A stretch of DNA of 64,000 bases from the NCBI RefSeq assembly GCF_036053395.1, contig NZ_CP107942.1:3066501-3130500 (forward strand), read 5' to 3'. A program made the translations under genes and the position numbers. Shown here in pieces: positions 7,431 to 15,128 of this stretch. Every line of letters begins with the position of its first letter. Position 1 is the stretch's first letter. Origin of the DNA: Actinoplanes sp. NBC_00393 (GTDB taxonomy: Bacteria > Actinomycetota > Actinomycetes > Mycobacteriales > Micromonosporaceae). A model generated the notes under the pieces. The model was not told the origin of the DNA, ran no database searches, and saw only the letters and a program-made list of their open reading frames with translations.

Positions 7431-8396
7431 ATGGCCCTTCCCGCGCTGCTCAAGGACACCCTGACGATCCCGGTCGTCGCCTCCCCGATGTTCCTGTGCT
7501 CGGGACCCGACCTGGTGATCGCCCAGTGCCAGGCCGGCGTGGTCGGCTCGTTCCCGGCGCTCAACGCCCGCCCGGCCAACTTGCTCGGCGCGTGGCTCGA
7601 CCGGATCACCAGCGAGAACGCCGCCTATGCCGCGGCGAATCCGGGCGCGAAGGTGGCGCCGTTCGCGGTGAACCAGATCGTGCACCGCTCCAACCGCCGC
7701 CTCGAGCAGGACATGGCGGTCATCGTCGAGCACCGGGTGCCCATCGTGATCACCTCTCTCGGCGCGCGGCCGGAGATCAACGACGCGGTGCATTCGTACG
7801 GCGGACTGGTCCTGCACGACGTGATCAGCAACGAGTTCGCGCGCAAGGCGATCGACAAGGGCGCCGACGGCATCATCGCGGTGGCCGCCGGCGCGGGCGG
7901 GCACGCCGGCACCCAGTCACCGTTCGCGCTGGTCCAGGAGATCCGCTCCTGGTTCGACGGCCCGCTGCTGCTGTCCGGCGCGATCGCACACGGCCGCTCG
8001 ATCCTCGCCGCACAGGCCGCCGGCGCCGATCTGGCCTATGTGGGCAGCGCGTTCCTGGCCACCACCGAGGCACAGGCCGGCGCGGCGTACAAGGAGATGA
8101 TCGTCGCCGGCAGCGCGAAGGACATCGTGTACAGCAACCTGTTCACCGGCGTACACGGCAATTATCTGCGCGGCAGCATCGAGGCCGCCGGCCTGGACCC
8201 GGACAACCTGCCCGGCTCCGACCCGTCGGCGATGGATTTCGGCGCGGCGACCGCCACGAACAGCAAGGCGTGGCGCGACATCTGGGGCTCCGGCCAGGGC
8301 ATCGGCGCGGTCGACGCGGTACGCCCGGCACGCGACCTGGTAACCCGCCTGAAGAGCGAATACGAGGCCGCGCGCCGGGATCTGATCGCCGTCTAG
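7431..8396 (+). CDS. NAD(P)H-dependent flavin oxidoreductase / nitronate monooxygenase
   Basis: A 321-residue TIM-barrel FMN protein of the 2-nitropropane dioxygenase family. Diagnostic stretches are PVVASPMFLCSGPDLVIAQC (FMN-binding strand 1 and loop), GVVGSFPALNARP, the VPIVITSLGARPEI strand and ADGIIAVAAGAGGHAG, the phosphate-binding Gly-rich loop with the conserved GAGGHAG. LAYVGSAFLATTEA near the C-terminus is the second FMN-phosphate site. Members oxidise alkyl nitronates such as propionate 3-nitronate to carbonyl products, protecting against nitro toxins, though some reduce other substrates. It is transcribed from the palindrome-bearing promoter just upstream and converges on the GH43 operon with a 4-bp overlap. 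Confidence 0.9.
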   Translation: MALPALLKDTLTIPVVASPMFLCSGPDLVIAQCQAGVVGSFPALNARPANLLGAWLDRITSENAAYAAANPGAKVAPFAVNQIVHRSNRRLEQDMAVIVEHRVPIVITSLGARPEINDAVHSYGGLVLHDVISNEFARKAIDKGADGIIAVAAGAGGHAGTQSPFALVQEIRSWFDGPLLLSGAIAHGRSILAAQAAGADLAYVGSAFLATTEAQAGAAYKEMIVAGSAKDIVYSNLFTGVHGNYLRGSIEAAGLDPDNLPGSDPSAMDFGAATATNSKAWRDIWGSGQGIGAVDAVRPARDLVTRLKSEYEAARRDLIAV

Positions 8397-9892
8397 GCGG
8401 TGATGTTCCACTGCTGGCAGGCGTTGCCGAGCGACGCCCACTGGCGGACCGCGACGCCGTCGGCGGCGCCGCAGTTGGTGACGTCCAGGACCAGGCCGTT
8501 GCCCCGGTTGGCGATCAGGTAGCCGCCGTTGATGGGGGTCAGGCTCCACTCCTGGCAGGCGTTGTTCAGGTTCGCCCACAGGTTGAGCGCGGTGCCGTTG
8601 GTTGCGCCGCAGTTCACCGAGTCGAGCACGGTGCCGCTGTTGGCGTTGGTGATCCGGTAGTAGTTGCTGGTGGTCTTCGTGAACGTCCACTGCTGGCAGG
8701 CGTTGCCCAGCGACGTCCACTGCTGGATCGCCGTGCCGTTCGCGGTCCCGCAGTTCTGCGCGTCGAGGACCTTGCCGGAGGCCTGGTTGACCAGCCGGTA
8801 GCGAGTGCCGGCGACCGGGAAGGACACGCCGCCGCCCGGGTCACCGGCGGGGGCGGTCAGCGAGGTGGAGAGCCGGTCCGGCGTACCCAGGTTGGGGGTG
8901 CCGTCGCTGTTGAAGTTGACCTTCTTGATCCGCGTGGTCCGGGTCGCGCCGCAGCCCTGCGCCGTGGTCTCGTTGGCGTGGTATGCCATCCACGTCTCCG
9001 AGCCGTCCGGCGAGGTGAAGAACGAGTGGTGCCCCGGCCCGTAGACGCTGTTGGCGTCGGAGCGCTGGAACAGCGGGGTGCTCTTCTTCGTCCACGATGA
9101 CGCCGACAGCGGGTTCGAGCCGGTCAGCGTCAGCATGCCGATCTTGTAGTCCGCGGTGTTGCACGACGACGCCGAGAACGTCAGGAACGTCTGCCCGTTG
9201 CGCTGCAGGATGTACGGGCCCTCCTCGGTGTTGCCGCCCTGCTTCTCCCAGTCGTAGGTCGGGTACGAGATCCGCGTGCCGTACGCCGAGACCGTCCACG
9301 GGTTGCTCATCGGCGCGATGAACAGCGACTGCAGGTCACCGACCCACGACGAGTACAGGAAGTAGTTCTTCCCGCCGATCGTCGCCACGCTGCCGTCGAT
9401 CGCCCACCCGTTGTTGGCCTGCACGTTCAGCTGGCCCTTGAACGTGTACGGCCCCATCGGGTTGTCGCCGGAGCTCTCCAGCACGAACGAGCGCTGCCCG
9501 TCGCAGCAGGCCGTCGTCCCGGCGCTGTAGTACAGGTACCAGCGGGTGCCGTTCGGCCCGGACAGCCGGTGCATCGAGGGCGCCCACACGTTGCAGCAGC
9601 TGTTCGACGCCGTGCCGGTGTAGACCACCGACTCGGTCGCGCCGGGCAGCGCCGCCACCGAGGTGGCCCGCTTGATCACGACCTGCGAGTTCCAGGTGGT
9701 CGCGGCCACGTAGTAGTAGCCGTTGTAGTAGCCCATCCACGGGTCGGCGCCGTACGGGGCGGACGCCACCGGGTTGGTGAACGACACCGCGGCCTGGCTC
9801 TCGGCCGGGCGCAGCGTCACGGCGACGAAGGACGCGGCCGCCATCAGGAGCACGGCGAGCGCCGCGCGGAATCTCAGCATCAAGGTTCCCAT
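8393..9892 (-). CDS. Secreted GH43 glycosidase with C-terminal CBM13 (ricin-type) domain
   Basis: A 499-residue secreted enzyme. A signal peptide ends near residue 35 (LRPAESQA, then AVSF). The GH43 five-bladed propeller spans about 36-345 and carries YGADPWMGYYNGYYYVAATT (general-base Asp region), VWAPSMHRLSGPNGTRWYLY, and the EEGPYILQRNG strand with the likely acid Glu. The C-terminal 130 residues form a beta-trefoil with three QxW-type repeats (ACQQW, ACQEW, ACQQW). GH43 enzymes of this kind remove arabinose or xylose from plant polysaccharides; CBM13 would bind the polymer. The ATG overlaps the stop of the upstream GH43 gene (TGATG), so the two are translationally coupled. Exact specificity is not assignable. 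Confidence 0.88.
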   Translation of the reverse strand: MGTLMLRFRAALAVLLMAAASFVAVTLRPAESQAAVSFTNPVASAPYGADPWMGYYNGYYYVAATTWNSQVVIKRATSVAALPGATESVVYTGTASNSCCNVWAPSMHRLSGPNGTRWYLYYSAGTTACCDGQRSFVLESSGDNPMGPYTFKGQLNVQANNGWAIDGSVATIGGKNYFLYSSWVGDLQSLFIAPMSNPWTVSAYGTRISYPTYDWEKQGGNTEEGPYILQRNGQTFLTFSASSCNTADYKIGMLTLTGSNPLSASSWTKKSTPLFQRSDANSVYGPGHHSFFTSPDGSETWMAYHANETTAQGCGATRTTRIKKVNFNSDGTPNLGTPDRLSTSLTAPAGDPGGGVSFPVAGTRYRLVNQASGKVLDAQNCGTANGTAIQQWTSLGNACQQWTFTKTTSNYYRITNANSGTVLDSVNCGATNGTALNLWANLNNACQEWSLTPINGGYLIANRGNGLVLDVTNCGAADGVAVRQWASLGNACQQWNITA

Positions 9893-10854
9893 CAGTAGAC
9901 GTACGGCCAGGCGGACGAATCCCAGCCGAGCAGGTTGATGCCGAGCCGTGCGGCACCCGAGGAGGTGTAGTAGTGGTAGACCAGCACGTCCGCGTCGGTG
10001 TCGGCGAGAACCGCGGGATGCCCCGGGCCGAAGATCGCGTCGTGCGAGGCGAGGATCTCGGTCCCGCCGCCGGCCGTCATCGCGGTGCCCGCGCGGTCCA
10101 CGTACGGCCCGGTGACCGACCGGGACCGGCCCACCATGATCCGGTACGTGCTGGACGCGCCCCGGCAGCAGAAGTCGAACGCCACGAACAGGTAGTAGTA
10201 GCCGCCCCGGTAGAAGATCACCGGCGCCTCGACCGACTTGCTGTTCACGAACCGTTCGGCGAGGTGGTGAATCGTGCTGTCCGCCCGCTTGCCGGTCGAC
10301 GGGTTCAGCTTGACCATCTTGATCCCGGACCAGAACGATCCGAAGCTCAGCCACCACTCCCCCGACGCCGTGACGATCAGGTTCGGGTCGATGGCGTTGA
10401 AGTTGCTGCTGGTCGTGCTCTCGACGACCAGACCGTTGTTGGCCCAGCTGCCGGACGCGCCGGTGGCGCTGGTGGCCAGGAAGATCGCCGAGCGGCTGGA
10501 GCCGAACGTGGAGGCCGAATAGAACATCCAGTACTTACCGGCGTGGTACGACAGGTCCGGCGCCCACAGGTTCGCGTCGCCGTTGGTGTACGTGTTCGCC
10601 CAGGACGTGCCGTTCGGGAACGCCCGGCCGGCGTCGGTGAACCGGGTCCGGTCGGCGGACGTCTTCAGCGTGATGCCCGCGCCGGTGGTGGCCAGCAGAT
10701 AACCGCCGGCCGGGCGTTTCACGATGGTCGGGTCGTGCGCGCCGGTGGAACCGGTGACCAGGCCCGGGTTCGGGTAGACGGCGGCCTCGGCCGCGGTCGC
10801 GCCGGCCACCAGGGCCAGCAGGCCGGCGAGGCCGGCCACGAGGATCTTGCGCAT
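9892..10854 (-). CDS. Secreted GH43 arabinan endo-1,5-alpha-L-arabinosidase-like enzyme
   Basis: A 320-residue secreted GH43 enzyme with signal peptide MRKILVAGLAGLLALVAGAT, cut near AEA-AVYP. The propeller contains TGAHDPTIVKRPAGGYLLAT with the catalytic-base Asp, SNFNAIDPNLIVTASGEWWL with the transition-state-modulating Asp, and NSKSVEAPVIFYRGGYYYLF with the acid Glu, in the order and spacing of endo-arabinanases. It would cut debranched arabinan outside the cell. ATG 10854 is chosen because the signal peptide starts there and GGAAGG precedes it. It is the first gene of a two-gene operon with the CBM13-bearing GH43. Confidence 0.87.
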   Translation of the reverse strand: MRKILVAGLAGLLALVAGATAAEAAVYPNPGLVTGSTGAHDPTIVKRPAGGYLLATTGAGITLKTSADRTRFTDAGRAFPNGTSWANTYTNGDANLWAPDLSYHAGKYWMFYSASTFGSSRSAIFLATSATGASGSWANNGLVVESTTSSNFNAIDPNLIVTASGEWWLSFGSFWSGIKMVKLNPSTGKRADSTIHHLAERFVNSKSVEAPVIFYRGGYYYLFVAFDFCCRGASSTYRIMVGRSRSVTGPYVDRAGTAMTAGGGTEILASHDAIFGPGHPAVLADTDADVLVYHYYTSSGAARLGINLLGWDSSAWPYVY

Positions 10855-10951
10855 GGGGATGTGCCTTCCGATCGATGGGGAATCGCTCGTCAGGTGGTTG
10901 GGGCGGCGCAGATCGGGGAGTCTGCGCCCACCGTGGGGACGGTGCCCGTCG

Positions 10952-10980
10952 ATGTTCTCGCTAACATTCCAGACCGTCAA
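10952..10980 (-). promoter_or_regulatory. GH43 operon promoter with LacI-like operator
   Basis: On the minus strand TTGACG (10980-10975) is followed after about 7 nt by the near-palindrome ATGTTAGCGAGAACAT (10967-10952). This has perfect 5-bp outer arms and a central CG step, the general form of LacI-family operators. The operator covers the expected -10 position, so binding would repress the GH43 operon. No LacI gene is in the window. Confidence 0.5.
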
Positions 10981-11034
10981 GAGTGTCCAGCCAGTTAAGA
11001 ACGTGTTAGGAAAGCTCTTGTTAACGTAACCATG

Positions 11035-11073
11035 CAGCAGGGCCGGACGGCGGTCCGCCGTCCGGCCCTGCTG
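11035..11073 (-). terminator. Strong intrinsic-type hairpin
   Basis: A perfect 19-bp inverted repeat (11035-11053 with 11055-11073) separated by one base lies 11 bp beyond the stop of the alpha/beta hydrolase at 11084. There is no clear U-tract, as is common in actinomycetes. It probably ends the two-hydrolase transcript and insulates the GH43 promoter. Confidence 0.75.
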
Positions 11074-11083
11074 TCCCCCGGTG

Positions 11084-11917
11084 TCAGGCCTGATAGGCCC
11101 GCAGGAACGTCAGCAGGTCGTTGCCGAGCTGTTCCTTGTGGGTGTCGGTGATGCCGTGCGGCGCGCCCGGGTAGACGATCAGCTCGGCGTCCTTGACCAG
11201 CGCGGCCGAGGCCTTGCCGCCCACCTCGAACGGCACGACCTGGTCGTCGTCGCCGTGGATGACCAGAGTGGGCACGTCGAACTTGGCGAGGTCGTCGCGG
11301 AAGTCGGTGGCCGAGAAAGCGGCGATCGACTCGTACGCGTTGCGGTGCCCGGCCGCCATCGACTGCAGCCAGAAGGCGTCCCGGATGCCCTGCGAGATCT
11401 GCACGCCGGGCCGGTTGTTGCCGAAGAACGGCCCGTCGGCGAGGTCGTGGTAGAGCTGCGAGCGGTCGGCGAGCGAACCGGCCCGGATGCCGTCGAACAC
11501 CTCGATCGGCACACCGTCCGGGTTGTCGTCGCGGCGCACCATCAGCGGCGGCACCGCGGAGACCAGCACCGCCTGGGCGACCCGGGCGGTGCCGTGCCGT
11601 CCGATGTATCGGGTGATCTCGCCGCCGCCGGTGGAGAACCCGACCAGCGTGACGTCGCGCAGGTCCAGGTGCTCGATGAGCGCGGCGAGGTCGTCGGCGT
11701 ACGTGTCCATCTCGTTGCCGTGCCAGGTCTGGGTGGACCTGCCGTGCCCGCGCCGGTCGTGCGCGATCACCCGGAAGCCGTTCTCGGCCAGGAACAGGGC
11801 CTGCGCCTCCCAGCTGTCCGAGTTGAGCGGCCAGCCGTGGCTGAGCACGACCGGCCGGCCGGCGCCCCAGTCCTTGAAGAAGATGTGCGTTCCGTCGGAG
11901 GTGGTCACGAAGCTCAT
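11084..11917 (-). CDS. Alpha/beta hydrolase, non-haem chloroperoxidase/arylesterase-like
   Basis: A 277-residue cytoplasmic hydrolase closely matching the bacterial perhydrolase/non-haem haloperoxidase pattern. It has [19 protein letters not shown] (oxyanion HGWP), [12 protein letters not shown], nucleophile Ser95 in [10 protein letters not shown], the acid in [12 protein letters not shown], and His in APHGITDTH. These enzymes hydrolyse esters and can make peracids from carboxylic acids and peroxide; physiological substrates are usually unknown. ATG 11917 overlaps the stop of the upstream Tat-exported hydrolase (ATGA), so the two are coupled. The 19-bp hairpin just downstream ends the unit. 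Confidence 0.87.
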   Translation of the reverse strand: MSFVTTSDGTHIFFKDWGAGRPVVLSHGWPLNSDSWEAQALFLAENGFRVIAHDRRGHGRSTQTWHGNEMDTYADDLAALIEHLDLRDVTLVGFSTGGGEITRYIGRHGTARVAQAVLVSAVPPLMVRRDDNPDGVPIEVFDGIRAGSLADRSQLYHDLADGPFFGNNRPGVQISQGIRDAFWLQSMAAGHRNAYESIAAFSATDFRDDLAKFDVPTLVIHGDDDQVVPFEVGGKASAALVKDAELIVYPGAPHGITDTHKEQLGNDLLTFLRAYQA

Positions 11918-12726
11918 CGGGCGGCCTTCCGGATCAAATCGGCGGTGATGCGGGGCTGGGAGATCATGGCGACATGCGAGGCCTTCACCTCGACGACGTG
12001 CGAGCCGGCCCGCTGCGCCATGAACCGCTGGGCGGCCGGCGGGATCAGCTTGTCCTCGCGGGCGACCAGGAAGTACGACGGGATGGCCGCCCAGGCCGGG
12101 TCCCCGGACGGCTCCTGCAGGGTGCCGCCGTCACCGGGCCGCTGGGTCGCCCACATGATGTCGGTCGTGGACCGCGGCAGGTCACCGGCGAAGATGAACC
12201 GGAACACGTCCTTCTTCACGTACCCGTCGACGCTCTTGACGCCCGGAATCTCGTAGGGCCGGAAGTCGATCTGCTCCAGGTGCAGCTCGGTGCCCGGGAA
12301 CTGGTTCTGCAGGCCGACCACGGTGTCGCCGGCGGCCGGGGCGAACGCGGCCACGTACACCAGGGCCTTCACGTTCTTGTTGCCGGTCGCGGCGTTAGTG
12401 ATCACCACGCCGCCGTAGGAGTGGCCGACCAGCACGATCGGGCCGGGCACGGTCTTCAGGAAGCTGGCCAGGTACGCCGAGTCGGACACGACACCGCGCA
12501 GCGGGTTCGGCGGGGCCAGCACGGGATAGCCGTCGTGGGTGAGCCGCTTGATCACCTCGGACCAGCCGGTGGCGTCCGCGAACGCGCCGTGCACCAGCAC
12601 GATCGTGGGCTTCGGGCCCTTGCCGCCGGCCGCAGCCGGTGCGGCACTGGCGGCCACCGCGGCGCCTGCGGCGGCCACGGCAGCGGTGCCGGCCAGGACG
12701 GTCCGTCGGGAAACGGGAGAAGACAT
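11914..12726 (-). CDS. Tat-exported alpha/beta hydrolase
   Basis: A 270-residue protein with a twin-arginine signal ([19 protein letters not shown]) and an AA-rich cleavage region near residues 30-34. The mature part is a salicylate-esterase-like alpha/beta hydrolase: [20 protein letters not shown] (HGAF oxyanion), Ser in [15 protein letters not shown], and a C-terminal His in [13 protein letters not shown]. The Tat signal suggests folding in the cytoplasm before export. It is the first gene of a coupled pair with the chloroperoxidase-like hydrolase. Substrate unknown. Confidence 0.87.
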   Translation of the reverse strand: MSSPVSRRTVLAGTAAVAAAGAAVAASAAPAAAGGKGPKPTIVLVHGAFADATGWSEVIKRLTHDGYPVLAPPNPLRGVVSDSAYLASFLKTVPGPIVLVGHSYGGVVITNAATGNKNVKALVYVAAFAPAAGDTVVGLQNQFPGTELHLEQIDFRPYEIPGVKSVDGYVKKDVFRFIFAGDLPRSTTDIMWATQRPGDGGTLQEPSGDPAWAAIPSYFLVAREDKLIPPAAQRFMAQRAGSHVVEVKASHVAMISQPRITADLIRKAAR

Positions 12727-12744
12727 CGAGAGGACGACCTTTCA

Positions 12745-12779
12745 TCCGTACGGCGTGTGGCGTCACGCCGCCATACGGA
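12745..12779. promoter_or_regulatory. Nested inverted repeat upstream of the hydrolase operon
   Basis: TCCGTA (12745-12750) pairs with TACGGA (12774-12779), and inside it GGCGTG (12752-12757) pairs with CACGCC (12764-12769). The repeat lies 19 bp before the ATG of the Tat hydrolase and about 50 bp past the end of the preceding regulator gene. It could be an operator or an imperfect terminator. Confidence 0.35.
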
Positions 12780-12831
12780 AGATGCAATCAGCGCTGTCCG
12801 ATAGTGACCATGCAGGACGACCGGCAGAACT

Positions 12832-15051
12832 TCACCCCGGCAGCGCGGCCAGGCGCGATCGGACCTCGTGCACGTCCTGGCTGACACTGCCCTCCAGCAG
12901 CTCCAGCGCCCGGTTCAGGTTGTCGCGGGCCTCGGCGGCGGCGCCCAGCCCGGCCCGCGCGATCCCGGTGGCCAGGTGCAGGTAGCCGAGGTTGGTGGGT
13001 TCGCCGAGCTCGATGGCCACCGGCAGGGCCAGCTCGGCCTCCGCCAGGGCCGCCTCCCACCGGCCCAGCACGGCGAGGGAATGCGCGGCGGAGACCCGGG
13101 CGACAGCTGTTGCGCCGAGCGCCGGGCGGGGCGCCACCGGGCGTACGCGGACCTCCCGCAGGGTCGCCCGGAACTGCTCCAGAGCCTCCTCGTGCCGGCC
13201 GAGCGCGCTCAGGGTCAGCCCGATGCCCTGGAACAGCTGCAGGTAGCCGTCGTGGTCACCGACCCGGTCGGCCAGCTCCTGCGCCTGCCGGTAGGCGTGC
13301 AGGGCGCCTTCGAGCCGTCCCGCGTAGCGCCGCGCGGAGGCCAGGTACTGCAGCGCCCACGCCTCCTCCTTGACGTCGCCGATCTCGACGGCCAGCCGGC
13401 GGGCCGCCAGCGCCGCCTGGATGCCCTCGTCGAAGCGGCGGGCGCAGTGGGTGGCCGCCCACGAGTAGTAGTTGAGGTGCACGACCTCCAGATGCCGGTC
13501 GCCCAGGCGGGCGGCCGCGTTGCGGGACAGGCTGTACACCTCGTACCAGCCCGGCCAGGCGACCATGGTGTCGGAGAACCAGTGCAGGGCCTCGGCCACC
13601 TCGACGACCAGGCGGTCCTCACCGGCGCCGGCGAGCAGCCGCAGCGCGCCGAGCCAGTTGCCGGCCTCGGCCTGCAGCCACTCCCCCGCCTGCTCCAGGG
13701 TGGCCAGCGGCACCAGGCCGGCCCAGCCGTCCGGCAGCGCGCCGTACCCGGGTTCGAACCAGCGGCCGGCCACGATCGTGGTCTCCAGCAGCCAGCGGGC
13801 CATCCGGTTCCGGGTCGCCGCCCGGCTGCCGGCCGGCTCCTCGATGCCCAGACGCTCCCCGGCGAACAGCCGGATCAAATCGTGGAACCGGAACCGGTCG
13901 GCGCCCTCGTGCTCGAGCAGGCCCAGCTCGACCAGCTCGTCGAGCCGGTCCTCGGTGTCGTCCGGGTCGGCGCCGGTCAGCACGGCGACGATCGGCGCGG
14001 CGAAGTCGGTGCCCGGCACGTGCGCCAGCCGCCGGAACAGGGCCCGCCCCTCGCCGGAGAGCTGCGCGTGCGAGAGCGCGAACGCGGCCGCCACACCGGT
14101 GTCCCCGGTGTGCAGGTTGGCCAGCCGCCGATCCGCGTCGGCCAGCCGGGCGACCAGGTTCCCGACCGTCCACCCGGAACGGTTGGCCAGCCGGGTGCCG
14201 GCGATCCGCAGCGCCAGCGGCAGATGGCCGCAGAGCCGGGCCACCGCCTCCACGTCGCCGGCCGCGGCCGGGTCGGCGGCCTGCCCGGCGATGCGTGCCA
14301 GCAGGGCGGCGGACTCGGCCGGGGCCAGCGGAGCGAGGGCGACGCGCAGCACGTCCTCTAGACCGCCGAGCACCCGGCGGCTGGTCACCACGACCAGGCC
14401 GGCGCCGTTGCCGGGCAGCAGCGGGCGCAGCTGGGCCTCGTCGGCGGCGTTGTCGAGCACCAGCAGGCAGTTCCGCTCGCGCAGGGCCGCCCGCAACTGG
14501 CTGCAGCGTTCCTCGTCGGAGTCGGCCATCCGCCGGGAGCTCACGTCGAGGGCGCGCAGCAGGATCGCGGCGGCCTCACCGGGGCCCATCGGCTGCGGGT
14601 CGACGCCGCGCAGATTCAGGTACAGGCAGCCGCCGGGGAACCGGTCGCGCAGCAGCTCGGCGGCGCGCAGCGCGAACGCGGTCTTGCCGACACCGGGCTG
14701 CCCGTGCACGAGCACCACCGGGCCAGCCTGGTCGGCGCCGGCCACCAGGGCGAGTTCGGTGTCGCGGCCCACGAAGTCGGTCACCGCCCGCGGCGGCTCG
14801 CACAGCCGCGGCCGGGTCCGCGCCGTCTGCAACCGCAGCTCCCGGCCCGGTTCGGCCAGCTCCTCGTGCTCCCGCTCGGACAGTCCCAGTGCGGTGGCGA
14901 GCGCGGCGAGCGTACGCGGCTGTGGTGCTCTGCTGTGCCCTCGCTCCATGTCGCTGATAGCCCGGACGCTGACGCCGGAGGCGTCGGAGAGCTGCTCCAT
15001 GGTCAAACCCGCGTCCCGCCGTAACTCGCGAAGCCGGTCCCCGAACAGCAT
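12832..15051 (-). CDS. XRE-HTH/NB-ARC/TPR (STAND-type) transcriptional regulator
   Basis: A 739-residue regulator. An N-terminal Cro/C1 helix-turn-helix (LFGDRLRELRRDAGLTMEQL, SGVSVRAISDMERG) occupies about residues 2-60. An NB-ARC ATPase follows, with Walker A VHGQPGVGKTAFALRAAELL (about 114-133) and Walker B NCLLVLDNAADEAQLRPLLP. A winged helix and a C-terminal TPR array (about 480-739: ARRYAGRLEGALHAYRQAQE, GLTLSALGRHEEALEQFRAT and similar) complete it. This is the BTAD-less SARP-like STAND layout used as signal-triggered ATP switches. It lies just upstream of the hydrolase pair, in the same direction, and may control it; the signal is unknown. Confidence 0.88.
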   Translation of the reverse strand: MLFGDRLRELRRDAGLTMEQLSDASGVSVRAISDMERGHSRAPQPRTLAALATALGLSEREHEELAEPGRELRLQTARTRPRLCEPPRAVTDFVGRDTELALVAGADQAGPVVLVHGQPGVGKTAFALRAAELLRDRFPGGCLYLNLRGVDPQPMGPGEAAAILLRALDVSSRRMADSDEERCSQLRAALRERNCLLVLDNAADEAQLRPLLPGNGAGLVVVTSRRVLGGLEDVLRVALAPLAPAESAALLARIAGQAADPAAAGDVEAVARLCGHLPLALRIAGTRLANRSGWTVGNLVARLADADRRLANLHTGDTGVAAAFALSHAQLSGEGRALFRRLAHVPGTDFAAPIVAVLTGADPDDTEDRLDELVELGLLEHEGADRFRFHDLIRLFAGERLGIEEPAGSRAATRNRMARWLLETTIVAGRWFEPGYGALPDGWAGLVPLATLEQAGEWLQAEAGNWLGALRLLAGAGEDRLVVEVAEALHWFSDTMVAWPGWYEVYSLSRNAAARLGDRHLEVVHLNYYSWAATHCARRFDEGIQAALAARRLAVEIGDVKEEAWALQYLASARRYAGRLEGALHAYRQAQELADRVGDHDGYLQLFQGIGLTLSALGRHEEALEQFRATLREVRVRPVAPRPALGATAVARVSAAHSLAVLGRWEAALAEAELALPVAIELGEPTNLGYLHLATGIARAGLGAAAEARDNLNRALELLEGSVSQDVHEVRSRLAALPG

Positions 15052-15112
15052 GCGCGCGTCCCCCGAACGTCGTGGTTTCCCTCAACCTAGGGACCGGCGG
15101 CCGCGACTCGCG

Positions 15113-15128
15113 TACGTAGAACTATGTA
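15113..15128. promoter_or_regulatory. Near-palindrome upstream of the XRE/NB-ARC gene
   Basis: TACGTAG-AA-CTATGTA, with 6 of 7 arm positions matching, overlaps the stop codon of the LAL gene and lies about 60 bp before the start of the XRE/NB-ARC gene. A possible autoregulatory operator; no promoter elements are clear. Confidence 0.25.
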
